A stretch of DNA of 64,000 nt from JAAYAO01 sp051133435 (GCF_051133435.1 NZ_JBPGNY010000002.1:186001-250000); one strand, 5' to 3'; shown: positions 50,453 to 59,995, counted from the stretch's first letter. Numbers and translations: made by a program. The notes: a model not told the origin generated them from the letters alone.

Positions 50453-51210
50453 GAGCCGCGGCTCCACGGGCCTCGCCGCAGCAGGCCGGACAGGCCACCC
50501 TCGGGCAGGAAGGATTCGGCCTTCAGGCCGCGTCCGGCCAGTGCCCGGGTGACATCGGTCAGGGTGCGGGCCCGTTCCATCGACGCGGCCAACGAACCGT
50601 CCCGGTCGTCCGGACGCAGGTCCACCTCGACCTCGCGCACCCGCAACCCGGCGGCGGTGACATCGAGCAACAGGCCGACATCGGCACCCCACCCGGCGGC
50701 CAGCGGGCTGGCCACCTCGAAGGTGTCCCGGGTCAGGCAGTGCAGGCCGGTGAGCGGGGCCTTCGGCCGCCACCCGGTGAGTTCGTCGATGCCGCGAATG
50801 GCCAGGTCCTCGGCGACACCGGGCTTGTGTTCCCCGGTCGGGACGGCGGTGGCCAGGTCGACCTCCTCCTCGCGCACCGGGGTGACCAGCGCCCCGAGGC
50901 GTTGCGCATCGGCACCCATCTCGGCCTCGGCGATCAACACGAAACCGGCCCGTTTCAGGTTGTCGCGGGTTTCCAGAATGCCCAGGGCGTTCACCGAGGA
51001 GTCGATGCTGCGGGCCCGGCCGAGTGGTTTCTGGTGGGTGACGATGATCGCCCCCGCCCCGGCGGCGTACTTCGCGGTCTCGTCGGCCGAACCGTCGTCG
51101 CACACGATCACCACGTCCACCCCGCGCAGGGCGCGGACGGCCTGCACCGTGTCGGCGATGGCGTGCACCGCGTCACGGGCTGGGATTACGCAGGCACCCG
51201 ACAAGGACAT
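50449..51210 (-). CDS. Family 2 glycosyltransferase
   Basis: 253 aa GT-A enzyme. ACVIPARDAVHAIADTV, VVIVCDDGSADETAKYA (DDG for the nucleotide) and a later ADVGLLLDVTAAGLRVREVEVDLR fit GT2. The usual DxD reads IAEAEMG here, so metal binding may be altered. No membrane helix. It probably makes a nucleotide- or polyprenyl-sugar intermediate for the adjacent mannosyltransferase. ATG 51210 has TAGCCT 6 nt upstream (leaderless). Confidence 0.78.
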   Translation of the reverse strand: MSLSGACVIPARDAVHAIADTVQAVRALRGVDVVIVCDDGSADETAKYAAGAGAIIVTHQKPLGRARSIDSSVNALGILETRDNLKRAGFVLIAEAEMGADAQRLGALVTPVREEEVDLATAVPTGEHKPGVAEDLAIRGIDELTGWRPKAPLTGLHCLTRDTFEVASPLAAGWGADVGLLLDVTAAGLRVREVEVDLRPDDRDGSLAASMERARTLTDVTRALAGRGLKAESFLPEGGLSGLLRRGPWSRGS

Positions 51211-51216
51211 GGGCAC

Positions 51217-51222
51217 AGGCTA
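51217..51222 (-). promoter_or_regulatory. -10 box (TAGCCT) of the GT2 gene, leaderless
   Basis: Minus-strand TAGCCT is followed by GTGCCC and the ATG at 51210, between the end of mycP and the GT2 gene. Confidence 0.45.
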
Positions 51223-51247
51223 GCCAACAACTCGGTCGCCGCGCGCG

Positions 51248-52522
51248 TCAGTGGTCGTCGCGCGGGGCCGCGGGACGCCATCGGCGCTTGCGTCCCGACG
51301 GTGCCGACAGCACCAGCGCCGCGGCCAGCCCCAGCCCGAGCACGCCGGCCCCGCTCAGCGCCAGGGCGACATTGCGCATCGTGGTATCGGGACGGACCCG
51401 GTCATCGGGGTCGGGTGCCGGGGTGCCCGGCGGTGGGGACGCCGGCGGCTCCGGATCGCGGGGCACCACACCGGTGACCGCCCGTTGCGGGTTCACGATG
51501 CCGTAGCCGAGTTGCTTGTCCGGAACCGCCATCGGGGGCGGATCGGCGGTCAGTTCCAGCCGGGCCTGTACCTCGTCCGGGGTCAGGTCGGGGTTGTCCG
51601 AGAGCATCAACGCCACCGTCCCGGTGACCTGGGGGGCGGCGAAAGAGGTGCCGGATTCGAGGGCATAAGCAGCCCCGTACTCGCTGCCCGAGGGGCGCAC
51701 CACCGGGATTTCCACCGCCGGTGCCGCCACCGACACCCGCAGATCGCGATGCCACTGGGACAGCTCATTGGGCAGGTCACCGGGGCCGGACATGCCCACC
51801 GCGATCACCCCGGGATAGGCGGCCGGGTACGGCAGTTCCGAGCTGGAGCCCTTGTTGCCGGCGGCGGCGATCACCACGATGTCGTTGTCGATGGCCTTCT
51901 TGATCGCGGCCCGGTAGGCGGGGGTGTCACTGCCCTGCTGGGAGATGTTGATGATGTCCACCTTCAGGCGGACCGCCTCCTCGATCGCGGCGATGGTCGG
52001 CTCCAGCGGTTCGAGTTCGGGCTCGCCCTCCTCGGGATCCCACACGCTCACCTGCAGGGTGCGCATCGCGATCACCTTGGCGCGTGGCGCGATCCCGACC
52101 ATGTTGGTGTTCGGGTCGGTGTCGGGCTGGCCGACGATCAACCCGACCACCGAGGTGCCGTGGGCGCAGTCGTCCATGCCCTCGTTCTTCTCCCGGAACT
52201 CGAAGCCGGTGAAGTTCACAGTGGTTACGTCGGCGCCCTCCAACATCGGCACCCCGTCGGTGTCCACCCCGGTGTCGATCACCGCGATGGTGACGCCCTC
52301 ACCCTGGTTGCGCGACCAGGCCTGCTCGGGTTTCATCCGTTCGACCTGCCAGGATTTGCCGGCCGGTTCGCTGGCCCAGTCGCGGCACATCTTCGTGTCG
52401 TAGGGCTCGCCGGGTTCGATCGCGTGGGCCTGCAGCGGGGGCGCGAGCAGCACACCCGAGCCGACCGCCCCGGCCAGCAATCCGGCGCACAGCCGGGCCC
52501 GGGCCCGTTTCCCGAAACTCAC
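51248..52522 (-). CDS. mycP: Mycosin, type VII secretion-associated subtilisin-like protease
   Basis: 424 aa. A signal peptide (1-35) precedes the S8 catalytic triad D83 (AVIDTGVD), H121 (DCAHGTSVVG) and S293 (ESGTSFAAPQVTG), with oxyanion N223 (AAAGNKG). A Pro/Asp-rich linker (about 350-382) and one C-terminal helix (about 388-410) anchor it to the membrane, as in MycP1-5. Mycosins process ESX substrates and stabilise the membrane complex. GTG start, 4 nt after the eccC stop. Confidence 0.94.
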   Translation of the reverse strand: MSFGKRARARLCAGLLAGAVGSGVLLAPPLQAHAIEPGEPYDTKMCRDWASEPAGKSWQVERMKPEQAWSRNQGEGVTIAVIDTGVDTDGVPMLEGADVTTVNFTGFEFREKNEGMDDCAHGTSVVGLIVGQPDTDPNTNMVGIAPRAKVIAMRTLQVSVWDPEEGEPELEPLEPTIAAIEEAVRLKVDIINISQQGSDTPAYRAAIKKAIDNDIVVIAAAGNKGSSSELPYPAAYPGVIAVGMSGPGDLPNELSQWHRDLRVSVAAPAVEIPVVRPSGSEYGAAYALESGTSFAAPQVTGTVALMLSDNPDLTPDEVQARLELTADPPPMAVPDKQLGYGIVNPQRAVTGVVPRDPEPPASPPPGTPAPDPDDRVRPDTTMRNVALALSGAGVLGLGLAAALVLSAPSGRKRRWRPAAPRDDH

Positions 52523-52526
52523 CGGC

Positions 52527-55500
52527 TCACTCCTTGGGCGGCAGATTCGCCGCCTGTACGAGTACTGCCCCGGATCGGGTCACCAGGGTGCCGCGGCCCG
52601 GTGGCAGCGGGGAGGGCTTGATATTGCCCAGCAACGCGCCCTCGTCCCGGGTGCCGCTCATGATCAGGCCGGGGTTCGCCCCGTCCTTCATCCGGGCCAG
52701 GATCTGGTCGGAGAAAGCGGCCCGGCCGGCGCCGCCCATGCCACGGGCGACGATGATGTGCAGGCCGATGTCACCGGCCTGGGAGACCAGGTCGAAGAAG
52801 GGTTGCAGGGCGTTGCCCATGCTGGTGGCGACCAGTTCGTAGTCGTCGACCACGATGAACAGGTCCATGCCCTTCCACCACGAACGGTCGCGCAACTGCT
52901 GCTGGGTGACATCGGGGCCGGGCAACCGGCTGCGCACCGCGTCGGCACAGTTCTTCATCAGGTCGGTGGCCGCGGTCTGCGAGGCCGCGTACCCGATCAG
53001 GTGTTCGTCGGGTACCGCACCGAGCAGTGAGCGGCGGTAGTCGAGCAGGGCGATCCGGGCCTCGGACGGGTTGAAGCGGCTGACGATGCCGGCCAGCATC
53101 GTGCGCAACACGGTCGACTTGCCGCATTCGGGGGCGCCGTAGATCACGAAGTGCGGTTCGGTCATCGGCGACATCCACACCGGCGACAGTTCGAGTTCGT
53201 CGATCGCCCACGGGAAGCGGCGGTCCTGACCGTCCCAGGCCACCGCCGGCAGTTCGTGGAAGGGCAGGTTGTCGGGCAGCAAGCGCACCGGGGCGGCATG
53301 CGGGCCCTGCCAGGCGCCGTTCACCGAGGCGACGAAGTGCTTCACCCCGTCGGAGATGTCCTCGGCCGATTCGACCGAGTCGATCCGTGGCAGGCCGATC
53401 AGCATGTGCAGCCCGTCGGGCGACAGGCCGCGGCCCGGACGTCCGGCCGGCACCAGGGCGGCCAGCTTGCGGTTCAGCTCCGATTCGAAGGCGTCGCCGA
53501 GTTTCAGCTCGATCCGGCTCTGCAGCAGGTCGCGGATGCCGACCCGGAACTCCGACCACTTGTTGCTGGTGGCCACCACGTGGATGCCGAAGCCGAGGCC
53601 GCGGGCCGCCAGATTGGTGATCTGCGACTCCATCTCCTCGAACTCCTGGCGCAGCGTCATCCAGCCGTCGATGACCAGGAACACATCGGTCGGGAACCGG
53701 TCGGCCGGGATCGTCCCGTCCCGCCGGCCGCGTCGGTAGGTGGGCATACCGTCGATGCCCTGTTCGCCGAAGGCGACTTCGCGGTTCTGCAGCAGGGACG
53801 TGATTTCGGCGATCGTGCGGCGCACTTTGTCGACGTCGAGGCGGGAGGCGACCGAACCGACGTGGGCCAGGTCGCGCAGCGACCCGAGCGCGCCACCACC
53901 GAAGTCGAGGCAGTAGAAGCCGACCTCCTGCGGGGTGTGGGTGAGCGCCATCCCGGCGATCAGGGCCCGCACGCCCATCGATTTACCCGACTGCGGGCCA
54001 CCGACGATGGCCACGTTGCCGCCGGCACCGGACACGTCCACCCACATCGGGTCGCGGCGCTGCTGGCGGGGTCGGTCGACCAGCGCCACCGGGGCCTGCA
54101 GGATGCCGTGTGCCCGGGGGTCTGCGGTGGTCAGACCGCGGCCCTCGACGACCGTCAGTTCGCCGCCGATGAGCTGGTCCATCGTGGGCGGATCGTCCAG
54201 TGGCGGCAGCCACACCTGGTGGGCCGGCCACCCCTTGCCGCGCAGCCGGTCGACCACGATGTCGAGCAGGGTTTCCTCCTCCTGCTCCTCGTCCTCGGAC
54301 GGTTTCGGCTCGGGCTCGGGTTCGGGCCGCTCGGCGGCCGGTTCGACGCTGATCGGTTCCGGTTCGGGTTCGGGGGGTTCGACCGGGGCGACGTACTCGG
54401 GGACGAACTCCAGCACCGGCGGCACCCAGGCATTGGTGGTCACCAGGGCACCGGGTTCGCCGTAACCACCGGACGGGCCGGCTACTTCCTGGGACGATCC
54501 GCGCCAGGGGCCGGAAACGTAGGCGGCCTTGAACCGCACCATCGACTGTTCGTATTTCAGGTAGCCGTTACCGGGTGCCGAGGGCAGTTCGTAGGCATCG
54601 GGCACGCCGAGCACGATCCGCGACTCGGCCGGCGAGAAGGTGCGCAGACCGATCCGGTACGACAGGTAGGTGTCCAGGCCGCGGAGTTTGGATTCCTCCA
54701 GCCGCTGGGTGGCGAGCATCTGGTGCACGCCCAGCGACCGGCCGACTCGTCCGATCATCATGAAGGTGTCGAGGAACTCGGGCCGGGCGGTCAGCATCTC
54801 GGAGAACTCGTCCACCACGATGAACAGGCTCGGCATCGGCGCCAGATCGGCACCCTCGCGGCGGGCCTCGTCGTAGTCCTCACGGTTCTTGTAATTGCCC
54901 GAGGAGGCCAGCACCTCCTGGCGGCGGGCCATCTCACCCTCGATCGCGTCCTGCATCCGGTCGACCAGGGTGAGTTCACCCTCGAGGTTGGTGATCACCG
55001 CGCTGACGTGCGGCAACTCGTCCAGACCGAGGAAGGTCGCACCACCCTTGAAGTCGACCAGCACGAAGTTCAACTGATCGGGCGGGTGGGTCATCGCCAG
55101 GCCGAGCACATGGGTGCGCAGGAACTCCGACTTACCCGAACCGGTCGCGCCGATGCACAGGCCGTGCGGGCCCCAGCCGCCGAGGGCGGCCTCCTTGATG
55201 TCCAACTCGACCGGACGGCCGTCCTCACCGTTACCGATCGGCACCCGCAGTCGCTGGTGCACCGGACGCAGTTTCCAGGCCTGGCGCACATCGATGGTCA
55301 GCGGGTCACCCACCCCGACCTGGGCCGGGTAGTCCTTGGGGGGCTCGAAGACGACTTCCTCGCCCTCGGTGTCATCGTCCTCGGCGGTCTGGGTGGTCGG
55401 CATCCGGTACGGGGCCAGGCCACGGGCGAGCATCTCGGCCATCACCATCGGCAACTGGTCGGGTTTGCCCAGCGGGGTGCTGGCCACCTGCACCGATTGG

Positions 55501-56603
55501 GCGCGGCGGTGCAGGGTGAGGGTCTCGGGGTGCACGTCCAGCACCGCGACGCCGGCCTCGATCCGCTTCGGACGTTCTCGCAGGCGGGTCACCTCGATGG
55601 TGGTGACGTGACTGCTGGGGGTGGACAGCGAATCGGCCGACACGCCCGGTACCCCGTCCACGATCAACACGATCTGGGACGGCACCGAGTCGAGTTGGCT
55701 GGTCAACCCCTCGGTGACCTGCGCCAACTGGGTGGCGTCGGTGGCGAACATGCGGGTTTGGCCGACCCCGTCGGTGCGGGTCGGGTGCTGCAGATGCGGC
55801 AACCACTTGACCCACTTCCACTCGTCGACCACTTCGGGGGCGGCGCAGACGATCACCGCCAGGTCGGTGGGGGCGTGCCAGGCCGCCGCCTGGGCCAGCA
55901 TCGCGTAGGCGAGTCGGCGTTCGGCCTCGACATCGCCGACGAGTTGGACGTAGTTGAAGCCCTTCAGGCTGAGCGCCAGCGGAATTCCCGGGACGGTGCG
56001 GTGGGTGCGCATGAACCGGCGCAGGGCACCGGTGGTGAGCGGTTCGAGGTCTTCGATCGGCTTCGATTCCGGCGGGGTGATCCGCTGGGCGAACTGCTGT
56101 GGGCCGACCGAGATTCGCACCGAGGCGAAGTCGTCGGAATCGACCCGGCGTTCCCACATCCGCCGGTGCCCGGCCAGTGACCAGAGATCCTGGGGGGCGG
56201 GATGTCGCCACAGGGTGGCCTTGCGCTGGGCCTCGGCGGTGGCCCGCACCTTCTTGCGGGTCTGCCCCAGGTAACGGAAGTAGTCGCGGCGGGCGGCGTC
56301 CAGTTGTTGGGCCTGATCGTCGTTGCCGCGGCCGGTCTGCGACAGCATCATGCCGAGCATCGAGATGCCGTACATACCGCCCATCACGCCGCCGAGCACG
56401 CCACGGGAACCGCTCATCATCATCATCGCCATCGCGCCGGCACCGGCGACCATCGGCAGCATCCGCAGGATCGCGCCGAAGTTGCGTCCGGTGGCGGGCG
56501 GCGGAACCTCGGGAGGGGACTCCAACAACAGGTCGCCGCGCGGGTGCGGCGGCGGCTGGGCCCGCTTGGGCCGGTTGAAGGTGATCACTCCCACGAAGGA
56601 CAT
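52527..56603 (-). CDS. eccC: Type VII secretion ATPase EccC (FtsK/SpoIIIE family)
   Basis: 1358 aa in one chain, as in ESX-3/4/5 rather than split ESX-1. Two N-terminal helices (about 43-85) are followed by a stalk domain. Three ATPase domains have Walker A motifs GATGSGKS (485-492), GGPQSGKS (868-875) and GAPECGKS (1156-1163). Walker B of domain 1 is LFIVVDEFSEML, so it looks catalytic. A Pro/Glu-rich insert (about 725-775) separates domains 1 and 2. It powers export and recognises WXG100 C-terminal signals. ATG 56603 lacks a ribosome-binding site; CACTCT lies 6 nt upstream, and GTG codons a few residues in are alternatives. Divergent from eccD. Confidence 0.95.
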   Translation of the reverse strand: MSFVGVITFNRPKRAQPPPHPRGDLLLESPPEVPPPATGRNFGAILRMLPMVAGAGAMAMMMMSGSRGVLGGVMGGMYGISMLGMMLSQTGRGNDDQAQQLDAARRDYFRYLGQTRKKVRATAEAQRKATLWRHPAPQDLWSLAGHRRMWERRVDSDDFASVRISVGPQQFAQRITPPESKPIEDLEPLTTGALRRFMRTHRTVPGIPLALSLKGFNYVQLVGDVEAERRLAYAMLAQAAAWHAPTDLAVIVCAAPEVVDEWKWVKWLPHLQHPTRTDGVGQTRMFATDATQLAQVTEGLTSQLDSVPSQIVLIVDGVPGVSADSLSTPSSHVTTIEVTRLRERPKRIEAGVAVLDVHPETLTLHRRAQSVQVASTPLGKPDQLPMVMAEMLARGLAPYRMPTTQTAEDDDTEGEEVVFEPPKDYPAQVGVGDPLTIDVRQAWKLRPVHQRLRVPIGNGEDGRPVELDIKEAALGGWGPHGLCIGATGSGKSEFLRTHVLGLAMTHPPDQLNFVLVDFKGGATFLGLDELPHVSAVITNLEGELTLVDRMQDAIEGEMARRQEVLASSGNYKNREDYDEARREGADLAPMPSLFIVVDEFSEMLTARPEFLDTFMMIGRVGRSLGVHQMLATQRLEESKLRGLDTYLSYRIGLRTFSPAESRIVLGVPDAYELPSAPGNGYLKYEQSMVRFKAAYVSGPWRGSSQEVAGPSGGYGEPGALVTTNAWVPPVLEFVPEYVAPVEPPEPEPEPISVEPAAERPEPEPEPKPSEDEEQEEETLLDIVVDRLRGKGWPAHQVWLPPLDDPPTMDQLIGGELTVVEGRGLTTADPRAHGILQAPVALVDRPRQQRRDPMWVDVSGAGGNVAIVGGPQSGKSMGVRALIAGMALTHTPQEVGFYCLDFGGGALGSLRDLAHVGSVASRLDVDKVRRTIAEITSLLQNREVAFGEQGIDGMPTYRRGRRDGTIPADRFPTDVFLVIDGWMTLRQEFEEMESQITNLAARGLGFGIHVVATSNKWSEFRVGIRDLLQSRIELKLGDAFESELNRKLAALVPAGRPGRGLSPDGLHMLIGLPRIDSVESAEDISDGVKHFVASVNGAWQGPHAAPVRLLPDNLPFHELPAVAWDGQDRRFPWAIDELELSPVWMSPMTEPHFVIYGAPECGKSTVLRTMLAGIVSRFNPSEARIALLDYRRSLLGAVPDEHLIGYAASQTAATDLMKNCADAVRSRLPGPDVTQQQLRDRSWWKGMDLFIVVDDYELVATSMGNALQPFFDLVSQAGDIGLHIIVARGMGGAGRAAFSDQILARMKDGANPGLIMSGTRDEGALLGNIKPSPLPPGRGTLVTRSGAVLVQAANLPPKE

Positions 56604-56609
56604 GTAAGC

Positions 56610-56637
56610 AGAGTGATGGCCCACGGGTCGGTACGCT
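56610..56637. promoter_or_regulatory. Divergent eccC/eccD promoter region
   Basis: Only 42 nt separate the two starts. Plus-strand TACGCT (56632-56637) is 8 nt before the eccD GTG. Minus-strand CACTCT (56615-56610) is 6 nt before the eccC ATG. Neither gene has a ribosome-binding site, so both are predicted leaderless. Confidence 0.4.
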
Positions 56638-56645
56638 TCAGCACT

Positions 56646-58016
56646 GTGAGCACAACCACCGGTGAGGATCTGGCCCGGGTGACGGTGATTTCACCCACTC
56701 GGAGAATCGACCTTGCCCTGCCCGGAAGTACCACCCTGGGCGAGTTGTTGCCGAACATCATCCGGTTCTCCGGTTACGAGAGCGGTACCGCCAACGAGGC
56801 GGTGCACACCTGGGTGCTGCAGCGCTTCGGTGAGGACCCGCTCGACCCGACCAAATTGGTGTCGTCGCTGAACATTCGCGACGGCGAAACCCTGCATCTG
56901 CGGCAGCGCGATGCTTCGATGCCCGACGCGGCCTTCGACGATGTGGTGGACGCGGTGGCGACCGCCACCACCACCCAGCCGGCCTGGCAGCCCCGCCACA
57001 GTCGGCGGGTGGCACTGCTGGTGCTGGCCGGGCTGGTGGTCGGCGTCCCGGCCCTGTTGTTGCTGACCAGTGGCTCGTTGGCCTCGGCGGTGATCGCGCT
57101 GACCATTTCGGTGTCCCTGGGCATCACCGCGGTGCTGTTGTCGCGGGCCTTCGGCAAGGCTCAGGTCGCGGCCTCGATGGCGTGGATGGCGGTGGCCCTG
57201 GCCGGGCTCGGCGGGTTCTTCCTGTTACCGGCCGAGTTACCGATCGCCCTGCTCACCGCGTCGGCGGTGGTGTTGGTGTTGGCCGGCGCCATGGCCCTCG
57301 GCGCCCAGGTGCACACCTATCAGTTCATGGCCGTCGCGGTGACCGCGCTGGTGTTGGTGGTGGTCACGATGATCATCGTGTTGACCACCGACAAGGCCGT
57401 CCAGGTTTCGGCGGTGACGCTGGTACTCGTGTTGGCCGTCACCCCGCTGCTGCCCTCGCTGTGCTTCGCCCTGGCCCAGGTGGCGATGCCGAACCTGCCG
57501 ACCACCAGCGAACAGTTGATGGCCGACGACGAGCCGGTGCAGGCCGACATCGTGGTGCGCGCGGTGACCGCCGACAAACTGCTCAGCTCGCTGCTGTTGG
57601 CCTCCTCGGTGCTGGCCGTGGTGCTGGCCGTCCCGGTGATTCTGGACGGGCGCTGGGCGAGTCTGGCCCTGACCGGTGCGGCCGGCCTGGCCCTGATGTT
57701 GCGGGCCCGGGCCTTCGTCGGCCTGTCCCAGCGGCTGTCGCTGTTGGTGGCCGGAATCCTGGTCACCTTCGCCACGGCGGGCTTCTGGGTGTGGACCAGC
57801 GAACCGTCGATCATGCGCACCGCGCTGGTCACCGGGCTGCTGGTGCTCGCCGCGATGCTGCTCGGGGTCTACGCGTCGTCGATGTACAACGTCATCATCA
57901 GCCCCCAGTGGGGCCGCTTCGGCGACATCTTCGAATGGCTCGCCCTGTTGGCGATGGTGCCGCTGGTGTTGCAGGTGCTGAACCTCTACATGTGGGCCTA
58001 CGGCCTGAGCGGCTGA
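56646..58016 (+). CDS. eccD: Type VII secretion channel protein EccD
   Basis: 456 aa. An N-terminal ubiquitin-like domain (about 5-95, beginning LARVTVISPTRRIDLALPG) is followed by about 11 membrane helices from residue 117. This is the EccD architecture that forms the bulk of the ESX membrane ring. GTG 56646 (MSTTTGEDLARVTV) gives the usual family start; an upstream in-frame ATG at 56616 is less likely. It is alone on the plus strand here, converging on the next two minus-strand genes (2 nt between stops). Confidence 0.93.
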   Translation: MSTTTGEDLARVTVISPTRRIDLALPGSTTLGELLPNIIRFSGYESGTANEAVHTWVLQRFGEDPLDPTKLVSSLNIRDGETLHLRQRDASMPDAAFDDVVDAVATATTTQPAWQPRHSRRVALLVLAGLVVGVPALLLLTSGSLASAVIALTISVSLGITAVLLSRAFGKAQVAASMAWMAVALAGLGGFFLLPAELPIALLTASAVVLVLAGAMALGAQVHTYQFMAVAVTALVLVVVTMIIVLTTDKAVQVSAVTLVLVLAVTPLLPSLCFALAQVAMPNLPTTSEQLMADDEPVQADIVVRAVTADKLLSSLLLASSVLAVVLAVPVILDGRWASLALTGAAGLALMLRARAFVGLSQRLSLLVAGILVTFATAGFWVWTSEPSIMRTALVTGLLVLAAMLLGVYASSMYNVIISPQWGRFGDIFEWLALLAMVPLVLQVLNLYMWAYGLSG

Positions 58017-58018
58017 AA

Positions 58019-58726
58019 TCAGCCGCCGAACAGGAGCTGGTATTCGGTCTGGGTCGGCGGTACCGCCAACCGCAGCAGTCGGCGTGGCATCGCCAGCGCC
58101 ACTTCGGATTCGGCCAGATCGGTGACCGTGCGCAGTTGGGCCTGGTTCAGCGCGTAGGCCCGGCGCAGGTTGTCGGAGGTGCGCCCGTCAACCGGGGAGA
58201 CCAGCGCCAGATCGCACGACCGCAGCGCGAACACCGAACCGGAATGGGCCGCGTCGGCGGTGATCAGCATCGCCTGCCAGGGGCCGAGTTGTTCCTGCAC
58301 TCCCTCGTACCAGTCGGCATCGTCCACGATCAGCGACGGACGATAGGGACGGCCGGCGCCGGGGGCGACCGAATCGGGGCCGAGCAGCTCGGCGGTGCCG
58401 CCGCAGGCACTGATCCGGTCGACCAGGCTCTGCCAGGAGCCCGGGTCGTTGGCGAAGATCGACACGTGGGCGCCCAGCGAGATCGCCCGGAAGGTCAACA
58501 GCCAGGTCACATACTGCGGCACCGCGAGCAGCACCCGGGTGGGCTGGGAGCGGAACAGCCGCACCGTCACCGGCCCCTTGTTGCTGCCCTCACCGAGCAC
58601 CATTCCGGACGGGCCGGTGCGTACCACCGGGTTCTCCACCGGGGCGGCCGCCGGCATCACCCACTCGGTGCCGGCGTTCTCGCCCGACTGTTCGGGCAGG
58701 TCCCAACCGCTGAAGTCCTGGGTCAT
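58019..58726 (-). CDS. Type VII secretion-associated protein, unknown function
   Basis: 235 aa, soluble, no signal peptide or membrane segment. A central alpha/beta region (PTRVLLAVPQYVTWLLTFRAISLGAHVSIFAND, then LIVDDADWYEG and QAMLITADA) resembles a nucleotide-fold or degenerate ATPase-like domain, without a P-loop. The C-terminal TQTEYQLLFGG is distinct. It overlaps the eccE stop by 4 nt (ATGA), so it is cotranslated with EccE. Such genes recur beside eccE in some actinobacteria. It may be a chaperone or cytosolic assembly factor. Confidence 0.75.
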   Translation of the reverse strand: MTQDFSGWDLPEQSGENAGTEWVMPAAAPVENPVVRTGPSGMVLGEGSNKGPVTVRLFRSQPTRVLLAVPQYVTWLLTFRAISLGAHVSIFANDPGSWQSLVDRISACGGTAELLGPDSVAPGAGRPYRPSLIVDDADWYEGVQEQLGPWQAMLITADAAHSGSVFALRSCDLALVSPVDGRTSDNLRRAYALNQAQLRTVTDLAESEVALAMPRRLLRLAVPPTQTEYQLLFGG

Positions 58727-59889
58727 GCCACCGCCCCCCGTCCGAGTGGCACGGTGGCCAGCATGGTCGGCACCTGGGCTCCCCCGGGGGCACCGAACCT
58801 GACCTCACCCGACATCACCGAGGTGACGTGGTCGACCGCGGGGCCGGCGCTGGCCTCGTTCGGCGTGACCAGCCGGATGCCGCCGGTGGCGGGGTGCTTC
58901 GGCGACAGGGTGTAGGACGTGATCGCGAACAACACCGGGGCCGAGGCGACCGCCTGGAGCAGCCGTCCGTACCCGAGTGAGGCGCTGGCCCCCCAACCGG
59001 TGATCACCCGGCCGGTGTGCAGCAACCCGTCGCAGGTCCAGTGCTGCCAGTCCTCGCGGGAGCGTTCGGCATAGGCGTCCGGCCCCGAACCGGAGGTCAG
59101 CGCGAGCACCTCGTAGATCTCCACCGGGTTCAGGGCCCGGGTTTCGATGCCCTGGCGTTTCAGCACCGTCTGCACCCGGTGCAGGCCGAACCGCAAGGTG
59201 GCGTAAATCCCGTCCGAGCCGGCTCCGCGGCGGGTCACCGCCGGGACGCACAGTCGCGGGTCGAGCCGCAGGCACAGCCAGGTGCGTTGCACCGTCGGCG
59301 GCACCTGCCCCTCGGTCACTTCGCGGTAGGCCCGGGCGGCCGGGGAGTTCGGGGCGAGCAGGGCGGTGGTGGGGGCGGGCACGGTGTAGGTGAGCACCTG
59401 GACGCCCTCGAAGACCACATCGTCCTGCCGGGTCAGCCCGCTCAGCGCGGCCAGGTTCAACTCCTCGCCCTTGTCGGCCAACAAATGTTCGTCGGAGGTG
59501 AGCGCCAGTACCGCCGACCAGGCGGTGCCGTCGGTGATCACGCCGACCTCGTCGCCTCGTCCGGTGAGGGTTTGGCTGACCGCCAGCCCCGGCACCCATT
59601 GGGCCAGCGGCACCAGGTCGTAGGGCACCCCGGCGGTGTCGGCCCGCTGCCCGGTGCGTCGGCCGTAGGCCAACCGGGCCCGGATCGCGGCCAGCAGGGA
59701 GCGGCCCCCGACCGGGATGAACAGCACGGCGGTGATCACCACCACCGCGGCACCCACCACATAGCCGATCGGCTGACGGGTGAGGAAACACAACAGGGCC
59801 ACCAGCAGGGCGATTTCGAGCACCAGCCAGCGCCCGACACCACGCAACCCGCCGTGGCGTTGCGGATGCGCCGCGAGCTGGTCGGCCAT
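58723..59889 (-). CDS. eccE: Type VII secretion membrane protein EccE
   Basis: 388 aa. Two N-terminal helices (about 22-40 and 42-62) are followed by a large extracytoplasmic domain with GDEVGVITDGTAWSAVLAL, RTWLCLRLDPRLCVPAV and a C-terminal SYTLSPKHPATGGIRLVTPNE. This layout and the locus identify EccE, the peripheral component of the ESX membrane complex. ATG 59889 is well set by GGAGGGG 4 nt upstream. Confidence 0.88.
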   Translation of the reverse strand: MADQLAAHPQRHGGLRGVGRWLVLEIALLVALLCFLTRQPIGYVVGAAVVVITAVLFIPVGGRSLLAAIRARLAYGRRTGQRADTAGVPYDLVPLAQWVPGLAVSQTLTGRGDEVGVITDGTAWSAVLALTSDEHLLADKGEELNLAALSGLTRQDDVVFEGVQVLTYTVPAPTTALLAPNSPAARAYREVTEGQVPPTVQRTWLCLRLDPRLCVPAVTRRGAGSDGIYATLRFGLHRVQTVLKRQGIETRALNPVEIYEVLALTSGSGPDAYAERSREDWQHWTCDGLLHTGRVITGWGASASLGYGRLLQAVASAPVLFAITSYTLSPKHPATGGIRLVTPNEASAGPAVDHVTSVMSGEVRFGAPGGAQVPTMLATVPLGRGAVA

Positions 59890-59932
59890 CTGTCCCCTCC
59901 TGTGACCTCGGACGGCACATACTCTATGGGCA

Positions 59933-59954
59933 GTCGGACCATAGGCTGTCCGAC
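59933..59954. promoter_or_regulatory. Inverted repeat in divergent eccE/eccB promoter region
   Basis: GTCGGAC-N8-GTCCGAC sits in the 106-nt gap between eccE and eccB. It overlaps TAGGCT (59942-59947), a possible eccB -10 with a 43-nt leader. It could be an operator that controls both directions. Confidence 0.35.
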
Positions 59955-59995
59955 GAACACCGATCCGACCGACGCGGCGAAGGGAACCGACAGCG

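Noticed and set aside
49409..51223. Long plus-strand frames opposite the glycosyltransferase genes
   Set aside because: Composition is His/Gln/Arg/Pro-rich shadow translation; the minus-strand genes have clear motifs and coupled starts.
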